In this document: positions 1 through 3,447 of the stretch, piece after piece
Layout of the letters: each line of letters starts with the position of its first letter
Numbering within the stretch: position 1 is the first letter of the stretch
Notes under the pieces: model-generated
Database searches by the model: none
What the model was told of the DNA's origin: nothing
The model's input: only the letters and a program-made list of their open reading frames with translations
NCBI GenBank assembly: GCA_016202965.1
Contig: JACQNQ010000037.1
Span: 1-12,531, forward strand
Reading direction: 5' to 3'
From: Candidatus Zambryskiibacteriota bacterium
GTDB lineage: Bacteria > Patescibacteriota > Minisyncoccia > Phycocordibacterales > DATDWN01
Length of the DNA stretch: 12,531 bases
Position numbers and translations under genes: made by a program

Positions 1-24
1 AATTAGAGTAATTAGGTCAATTAG
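1..24. repeat. Short period-9 tandem repeat at window edge
   Basis: The hexamer AATTAG occurs at 1-6, 10-15 and 19-24, exactly nine bases apart. The tract overlaps the serS stop codon (17-19) and runs off the window, so its true length is unknown. It may be simple-sequence noise in AT-rich DNA. Confidence 0.45.
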
Positions 25-1297
25 AAATTTTTTTTGTAATTATACTCTGTCCATTCATATACGGCTGAAGTGCTTCCGGAATTTTAATTGAACCATCCGC
101 TTGTTGATAGTTTTCCACAATCATGATAAGCGGCCGACCGGAGAGTGCGGTGTTGTTCAAAGAATGAACAAATTTTAATTTTCCGTCGTCATCGCGGTAA
201 CGGATATTCAGACGCCGTGTTTGAAAATCATGAAAATACGAAGCCGAACCGGTTTCACGATAGGTGTTCTCCGACGGCAGCCAAACTTCAATGTCATATT
301 TTTTGACTTGGCCAAGGCCTAGGTCGCCAGCGCAATTTATAACTACACGATACGGCAAACCGAGAGCTTCGGTAATTTCTTCCGTATTTCTCTGTATTTC
401 TTCATGAAATTTGACGGATTCGGCGTGGCTAGCTTCGCATAAAACCACTTGTTCAAATTTGTAAAACTCGTGCACGCGCAAAATGCCTTTTGTGTCTTTG
501 CCGTGCGCGCCGGCCTCGCGGCGAAAAGCATCCGAAAATCCAAGCATTTTTATGGGCAAGTTTTTTTTATCTAAAACCTCGTCCATATAGTAGCCCATCA
601 TTGCCACTTCGGCCGTACCGGAAAGATATTCGCCGTCTTGAGTTTTATATAAATCTTCCTCGCCCTGTGGAATGTAACCGGTGCCGAGTAAAAGTTCGCG
701 TCGCAGAAGCGATGGCACAATCATCGGAGTGAATCCTCCTTTTCTGGAAAAAAAATCCTCTATAAATCGCCATAAAGCGAACTGCAGGCGCGCTCCGTCG
801 CCTTTTAGAAAATATCCGCGGAAACCGGCGACTTTCGTTCCACGCTCCAAGTCAAGCATTCCCAAGTTTTGCATCAGTTCAATATGACTTTTCGGAATGA
901 AATCAAATTGCGGGATTATGCCGTATGTCTTAATTTCTTTATTGTCTGCATCACTAGCTCCGTCAGGCACAGATATGTCCGGAATGTTGGGAACAGAAAT
1001 CATGAACGTTTGCCATTTTTGCATTATCTCTCGCAGTTCCTTTCCCTCTTTTTCCAACTCAGCTTTGAGCATTTTCATTTCAATAATCATCTGCTCTTTG
1101 GCTTTTTTGTCCGAAACTTTGACAATTTTTTGGCTGACTGCATTTTGCTCCGCGCGCTTTTTTTCCACGCTTTGAGTCAGCTCTCTCCGTTTGTCGTCAA
1201 TTTTCAAAAGTTCTTCCACATTAAAGTCAATATGCTTTTTTTTGGCTCCAGCAGAAACTAGGTCTTTATTTTCACGAATAAATTTTATGTCCAACAT
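17..1297 (-). CDS. serS: Serine--tRNA ligase (SerRS)
   Basis: Class II aminoacyl-tRNA synthetase that activates serine with ATP and charges tRNA-Ser (and tRNA-Sec where present) in the cytoplasm. The 426 residues match the usual family length. Residues about 27-100 are Lys/Glu-rich and heptad-like, fitting the N-terminal antiparallel coiled-coil arm that grips the long variable arm of tRNA-Ser. The catalytic core follows: TAEV at 228-231 (serine pocket), motif 2 from FRREAG (258-263) to FYKFEQ (278-283), the ETGSASYFHDFQTRR stretch (348-362), and motif 3 around GRPLIMIVENYQQADG (387-402). The start is the ATG at 1295-1297, which gives the normal N-terminus MLDIKFIREN. There is no SD; an extended -10 (TGT-TAGACT) ends six bases upstream, so the mRNA is probably leaderless. 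The gene is monocistronic in the window. Identification is secure from the motifs. Confidence 0.97.
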   Translation of the reverse strand: MLDIKFIRENKDLVSAGAKKKHIDFNVEELLKIDDKRRELTQSVEKKRAEQNAVSQKIVKVSDKKAKEQMIIEMKMLKAELEKEGKELREIMQKWQTFMISVPNIPDISVPDGASDADNKEIKTYGIIPQFDFIPKSHIELMQNLGMLDLERGTKVAGFRGYFLKGDGARLQFALWRFIEDFFSRKGGFTPMIVPSLLRRELLLGTGYIPQGEEDLYKTQDGEYLSGTAEVAMMGYYMDEVLDKKNLPIKMLGFSDAFRREAGAHGKDTKGILRVHEFYKFEQVVLCEASHAESVKFHEEIQRNTEEITEALGLPYRVVINCAGDLGLGQVKKYDIEVWLPSENTYRETGSASYFHDFQTRRLNIRYRDDDGKLKFVHSLNNTALSGRPLIMIVENYQQADGSIKIPEALQPYMNGQSIITKKISN

Positions 1298-1303
1298 AGT
1301 TTT

Positions 1304-1312
1304 AGTCTAACA
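1304..1312 (-). promoter_or_regulatory. Extended -10 of serS (leaderless start)
   Basis: On the minus strand TGT-TAGACT is followed by six bases and the ATG, placing the expected transcription start at or next to the A of the start codon. No convincing -35 is visible. An alternative -10, TATTAT at 1314-1319, would leave a leader of only about 10 nt. Confidence 0.55.
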
Positions 1313-1320
1313 AATAATAG

Positions 1321-1357
1321 ACAAAATAAAAAGGTGCGGAACTTGTCCGCAACCCTT
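1321..1357 (-). terminator. Rho-independent terminator after the 80-aa gene
   Basis: Read on the minus strand, a GC-rich stem (GCGGA / TCCGC, loop CAAGT, outer AAGG / CCTT pairs) is followed by a T-rich tail (TTTTTATTTTG). It lies just after the stop of the gene at 1363-1605 and before the serS promoter, so it separates the two transcripts. Confidence 0.75.
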
Positions 1358-1362
1358 TCTGA

Positions 1363-1605
1363 TCATTTTTGTTCCGACAGAATTTGGTACGAATCTCTGA
1401 TATCAGTAAGTAAGAAAAAACCAGAAATTCCCCCGACTGAAAAAGGAATAGTGTCACAATCGTGACCATTCCGTTTCATTGTTGTTTTTTCATTCAGAAC
1501 AACTTCTTTTCCTGCCAAGATTTGGTAATGATTCATCCTGCCGAGTCCTTTTGTTTCACCAACAGAAACAAAGTATGGGACTGTTTTGACTAAACGAATT
1601 CTCAT
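1363..1605 (-). CDS. Small protein of unknown function (80 aa)
   Basis: I do not recognise the family. The predicted protein begins MRIRLVKTVPYFVSVGETKG, is soluble in character with no membrane segment or signal peptide, and has a single Cys and a hydrophobic stretch near FSVGGISGFFLLTDIRD. It is supported as a real gene by signals rather than homology: a strong SD (GGAGG at 1612-1616, six bases before the ATG at 1603-1605), a promoter with -35 TTGCTT and -10 TATAAA spaced 17 bp (1624-1652), and a terminator directly after the stop. The N-terminus faintly resembles that of the neighbouring gene at 1850-2047 (M-[RK]-[IV]-x-L-x-[KR]-x-V), which may be chance. It lies between serS and dprA, both unrelated in function. 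Confidence 0.7.
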   Translation of the reverse strand: MRIRLVKTVPYFVSVGETKGLGRMNHYQILAGKEVVLNEKTTMKRNGHDCDTIPFSVGGISGFFLLTDIRDSYQILSEQK

Positions 1606-1623
1606 GGTTTGCCTCCGTTCTTA

Positions 1624-1652
1624 TTTATATACTCAATTTTTTTAAAAAGCAA
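1624..1652 (-). promoter_or_regulatory. Promoter of the 80-aa gene
   Basis: On the minus strand TTGCTT (1647-1652) and TATAAA (1624-1629) are separated by 17 bp. The predicted start near 1617 puts the SD site almost at the 5' end of the mRNA. The -35 touches the 42-bp palindrome at 1652-1693. Confidence 0.6.
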
Positions 1653-1693
1653 CACATCTCACATATCAGCCATGGCTGATATGTGAGATGTGT
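1652..1693. repeat. Perfect 42-bp palindrome
   Basis: Each 21-base half is the exact reverse complement of the other, centred on CCATGG (between 1672 and 1673). It abuts the -35 of the 80-aa gene. On the minus strand it is followed by TGTTGCTTTTT, so it could act as a terminator for upstream transcription, as a protein-binding operator, or as a cruciform. The sequence cannot decide between these. Confidence 0.9.
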
Positions 1694-1714
1694 GGAAAAT
1701 AATGTTAAATAAAT

Positions 1715-1747
1715 CAGCCAGTATGTTTTCTCGTAACATACTGGCTG
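1715..1747 (-). terminator. 13-bp perfect stem-loop, probable terminator
   Basis: CAGCCAGTATGTT (1715-1727) pairs perfectly with AACATACTGGCTG (1735-1747) around a 7-base loop. On the minus strand the hairpin is followed by an interrupted T-rich run (ATTTATTTAACATTATTTT). It lies about 100 bases past the stop of the gene at 1850-2047, so it is the best candidate for that gene's terminator. The stem is certain; the function is inferred. Confidence 0.55.
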
Positions 1748-1849
1748 GAGGAGTCGGTCTCCAAAACTTATCGTCCTTTCTTCCGATTGAAGTGAAATGG
1801 CCTGCACGCACTGGCCGCATCTTTCATCAGAAGAAATCGCCATTCTCCC

Positions 1850-2047
1850 TCACGAATAAAACCAACGACCCGTCGATTTTTCCCATGATAAAAGACTTTT
1901 GAGTCTCTGGTGAAGATTGATGGTGGTTCCTTTTTTCAAAGTTTCCCACTCATTATAATAGGAACGAAAAACACCTGATCGACGAGCTGTCTCAATAATA
2001 CTAGAAACTCCGAGACATTTTACATCTCGAGTCAGTTGCACTTTCAT
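1850..2047 (-). CDS. Small basic protein of unknown function (65 aa)
   Basis: Family not recognised. The protein begins MKVQLTRDVKCLGVSSIIET and continues with an Arg/Lys-rich, aromatic C-terminal half ending GRWFYS. It has no signal peptide or transmembrane segment, and its small, positively charged character would suit nucleic-acid or protein binding, which is inference only. The reading frame stays open upstream, but the ATG at 2045-2047 is chosen because GGAGG (2052-2056) lies four bases before it. It is transcribed divergently from dprA with a 40-bp gap. Its probable -10 (TATTAT or TATATT around 2077-2084) overlaps the dprA -10 on the other strand, so the two genes share a back-to-back promoter and may compete for polymerase. 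Confidence 0.65.
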   Translation of the reverse strand: MKVQLTRDVKCLGVSSIIETARRSGVFRSYYNEWETLKKGTTINLHQRLKSLLSWEKSTGRWFYS

Positions 2048-2072
2048 AGAACCTCCTGGAATAATACTACTC

Positions 2073-2081
2073 TGATATAAT
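2073..2081 (+). promoter_or_regulatory. Extended -10 of dprA (leaderless start)
   Basis: TG-A-TATAAT is followed by six bases (ATAGAA) and the dprA ATG at 2088, so transcription should begin at or beside the start codon. There is no SD. The complementary TATTATA likely serves the divergent small gene. Confidence 0.7.
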
Positions 2082-2087
2082 ATAGAA

Positions 2088-2942
2088 ATGCAAATCAGAG
2101 ACCTGTACAAAAAAGATTTTCCGAAATTATTGCTGGAAATAAACGACCCGCCGAAATCATTGCGGATTATCGGGGAGTTACCGAAGACAGAAAAATATCT
2201 CTGCGTTGTCGGTTCACGCAAGTACAGTGACTACGGCAAAGCAGTTTGCGAGAAGTTAATTGAGGGCTTGTGCGGATACTCTATTACCATTGTGTCAGGA
2301 CTTGCGCTTGGTATGGATAGTATTGCTCATCGCGCTGCGCTTAAGACGGGACTGCCGACAGTGGCTATTCCCGGTTCCGGTCTTGGTGAAAAATATATTT
2401 ATCCAGCATCGCATCGAGAGTTGGCAAAAAAAATTGTGGAAAGTGGTGGCGCGCTCATCTCCGAATTTGCTGACGATTGGCGACCGCGACTGGAAAGCTT
2501 TCCTCAACGCAATCGCATCATGGCTGGAATATCTAATGCAACATTTGTGGTGGAAGCCGAACTCAAGTCTGGAACATTGATAACCTCAAAATACGCTACT
2601 GAATACAACCGAGATGTTTTCACTGTGCCTCACTCAATTTTTTCCAAAACATCAGAAGGTCCGCATATGCTTTTGCGACTCGGTGCAACGCCTATAACAC
2701 AGTCCTCCGACATTATTACAGCCCTTGGTTTGCGTCCGCGAGACGAACTTTTGCAAATGCGCGACTACTCGGACTGTTCAACTGACGAGCGCGAACTCAT
2801 CTCGCTTCTGTCCGAACCGCTCTCCCGAGACGAAATTATCCGCCGTCTAGGCAAACCGGTTTACGCTACGCAGACCATAATTGCAACGATGGAGATAAAA
2901 GGGTTGATTGAAGAATCCATGGGCGAAATACATTTGAAGTAA
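2088..2942 (+). CDS. dprA: DNA-processing protein DprA (Smf)
   Basis: DprA binds incoming single-stranded DNA during natural transformation and loads RecA on it. The Rossmann-like core is clear: a family-type N-terminal segment ending NDPPKSLRIIG (19-29), VGSRKYSDYG (41-50), SGLALGMDSIAH (70-81), GSGLGEKYIYP (96-106), the FPQRNRIMAGIS stretch (138-149) and SGTLITS (161-167). Residues about 232-284 look like the C-terminal winged-helix domain. At 284 residues it is shorter than many DprA proteins because there is no N-terminal SAM-like domain. The ATG at 2088 is preceded by an extended -10 and no SD. The stop codon lies inside the left terminal repeat of the palindromic element at 2937-3060. 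CPR bacteria often keep DprA together with ComEC and type IV pili, so a role in DNA uptake is plausible; no other competence gene is in the window. Confidence 0.96.
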   Translation: MQIRDLYKKDFPKLLLEINDPPKSLRIIGELPKTEKYLCVVGSRKYSDYGKAVCEKLIEGLCGYSITIVSGLALGMDSIAHRAALKTGLPTVAIPGSGLGEKYIYPASHRELAKKIVESGGALISEFADDWRPRLESFPQRNRIMAGISNATFVVEAELKSGTLITSKYATEYNRDVFTVPHSIFSKTSEGPHMLLRLGATPITQSSDIITALGLRPRDELLQMRDYSDCSTDERELISLLSEPLSRDEIIRRLGKPVYATQTIIATMEIKGLIEESMGEIHLK

Positions 2943-3060
2943 CTCCAAATCTGGCGCATTTCGTTGTTGGACTTCAAAAAATGCTCGTCACCTTACGACT
3001 AGTAAGGTTCCTCGTCTTTTTCTCGTCCGCCTAGAACTGCATCCAGATTAGGAATTACTT
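2937..3060. repeat. 124-bp palindromic element with terminal inverted repeats
   Basis: The ends are near-perfect inverted repeats: AAGTAACTCCAAATCTGG at 2937-2954 and the complement of AAGTAATTCCTAATCTGG at 3043-3060, 16 of 18 matching. Further nested pairs lie inside: GCA/TGC, GGAC/GTCC, AAAAA/TTTTT, and an apical ACCTTAC (2990-2996) / GTAAGGT (3002-3008) stem with loop GACTA. The whole region can fold as one long imperfect hairpin. The left repeat contains the last codon and stop codon of dprA. No reading frame of note lies inside and no flanking target duplication was seen. It may be a MITE-like mobile repeat, a structured RNA, or an elaborate 3' end for dprA. Confidence 0.8.
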
Positions 3061-3112
3061 AGTGAAATAGGTTTGCAATTTTTTAAAAATATAGTAGTGT
3101 CATAAATAGAAA

Positions 3113-3117
3113 AGGAG
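3113..3117 (+). promoter_or_regulatory. SD site of the RHH gene
   Basis: AGGAG lies four bases before the ATG at 3122. A possible -10, TATAGT at 3090-3095, lies upstream, but its partner TTGCAA (3073-3078) is only 11 bp away, too close for a standard promoter. Confidence 0.55.
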
Positions 3118-3121
3118 ACAT

Positions 3122-3319
3122 ATGCCTAAAAACAATAGTGTTGTACGAACAACAGTCGTGTTTTCTGAAGCTATTGCTGACAACATCAAGTTTTATGCCT
3201 TAAAAAACGGAAAAACTGAGGCAGAGGTTATCAGAGAGGCTTTGGTAAAATTTTTTCAGGATGCAGGACAAAAACCTGATAAAAGAATCATAGGCGTTGA
3301 GGCAAAGTACGCGGATTGA
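3122..3319 (+). CDS. Ribbon-helix-helix (CopG/Arc-like) small DNA-binding protein
   Basis: The 65-residue protein has the RHH layout. A short polar lead is followed by a strand-like VRTTVVFSEAI segment (about 8-18), a first helix ADNIKFYALKNGK (19-31), and a second helix starting with Thr-Glu (TEAEVIREALVKFF, 32-45). The tail to 65 is charged. RHH proteins dimerise through the strand and insert it into the major groove. They act as repressors or as antitoxins in toxin-antitoxin pairs. No toxin-like partner is adjacent, so this is either a stand-alone regulator or an orphan antitoxin. It has its own SD and a strong terminator right after it, so it forms a single-gene unit between dprA and topA. 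RHH assignment is from pattern recognition only. Confidence 0.7.
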   Translation: MPKNNSVVRTTVVFSEAIADNIKFYALKNGKTEAEVIREALVKFFQDAGQKPDKRIIGVEAKYAD

Positions 3320-3326
3320 AACGAAG

Positions 3327-3360
3327 AGTTCAGCGATGCATAATCGCTGAACTTTTTTCT
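3327..3360 (+). terminator. Rho-independent terminator of the RHH gene
   Basis: AGTTCAGCGAT (3327-3337) pairs perfectly with ATCGCTGAACT (3343-3353) around a 5-base loop, followed by TTTTTTCTTATT. It starts eight bases after the stop codon. Confidence 0.92.
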
Positions 3361-3411
3361 TATTCGTAACCATTCGTAGTTTCATGTCATTCGCATATTG
3401 GTATACAAAAT

Positions 3412-3441
3412 TTGCTAAAAAATAAAATTGCGTGTAATACT
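3412..3441 (+). promoter_or_regulatory. Promoter of topA (leaderless start)
   Basis: TTGCTA (3412-3417) and AATACT (3436-3441) are 18 bp apart, and TG at 3433-3434 makes an extended -10. Six bases then separate the -10 from the ATG at 3448. The TTG at 3412 that could be read as an upstream start codon is better explained as the -35. Confidence 0.6.
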
Positions 3442-3447
3442 TACATG

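Noticed and set aside
1625..1843. Minus-strand open frame of 72 codons following the 65-aa gene
   Set aside because: It runs through both hairpins, its composition is not protein-like, and the SD-like GGGAG lies too close to its ATG.
1690..1850. tRNA or other known structured RNA between the small genes
   Set aside because: A GGAG/CTCC pairing suggested an acceptor stem at first, but no anticodon arm or T-arm consensus could be placed.
1690..1902. Plus-strand open frame of 70 codons across the hairpin region
   Set aside because: No SD, low-complexity composition dictated by the hairpins, and it overlaps the better supported minus-strand gene.
2937..3060. Integron attC site
   Set aside because: GTTGGAC near 2970 fits the GTTRRRY core, but its required partner RYYYAAC is not at the opposite end of the fold in the right orientation, and no integrase or cassette array is present.
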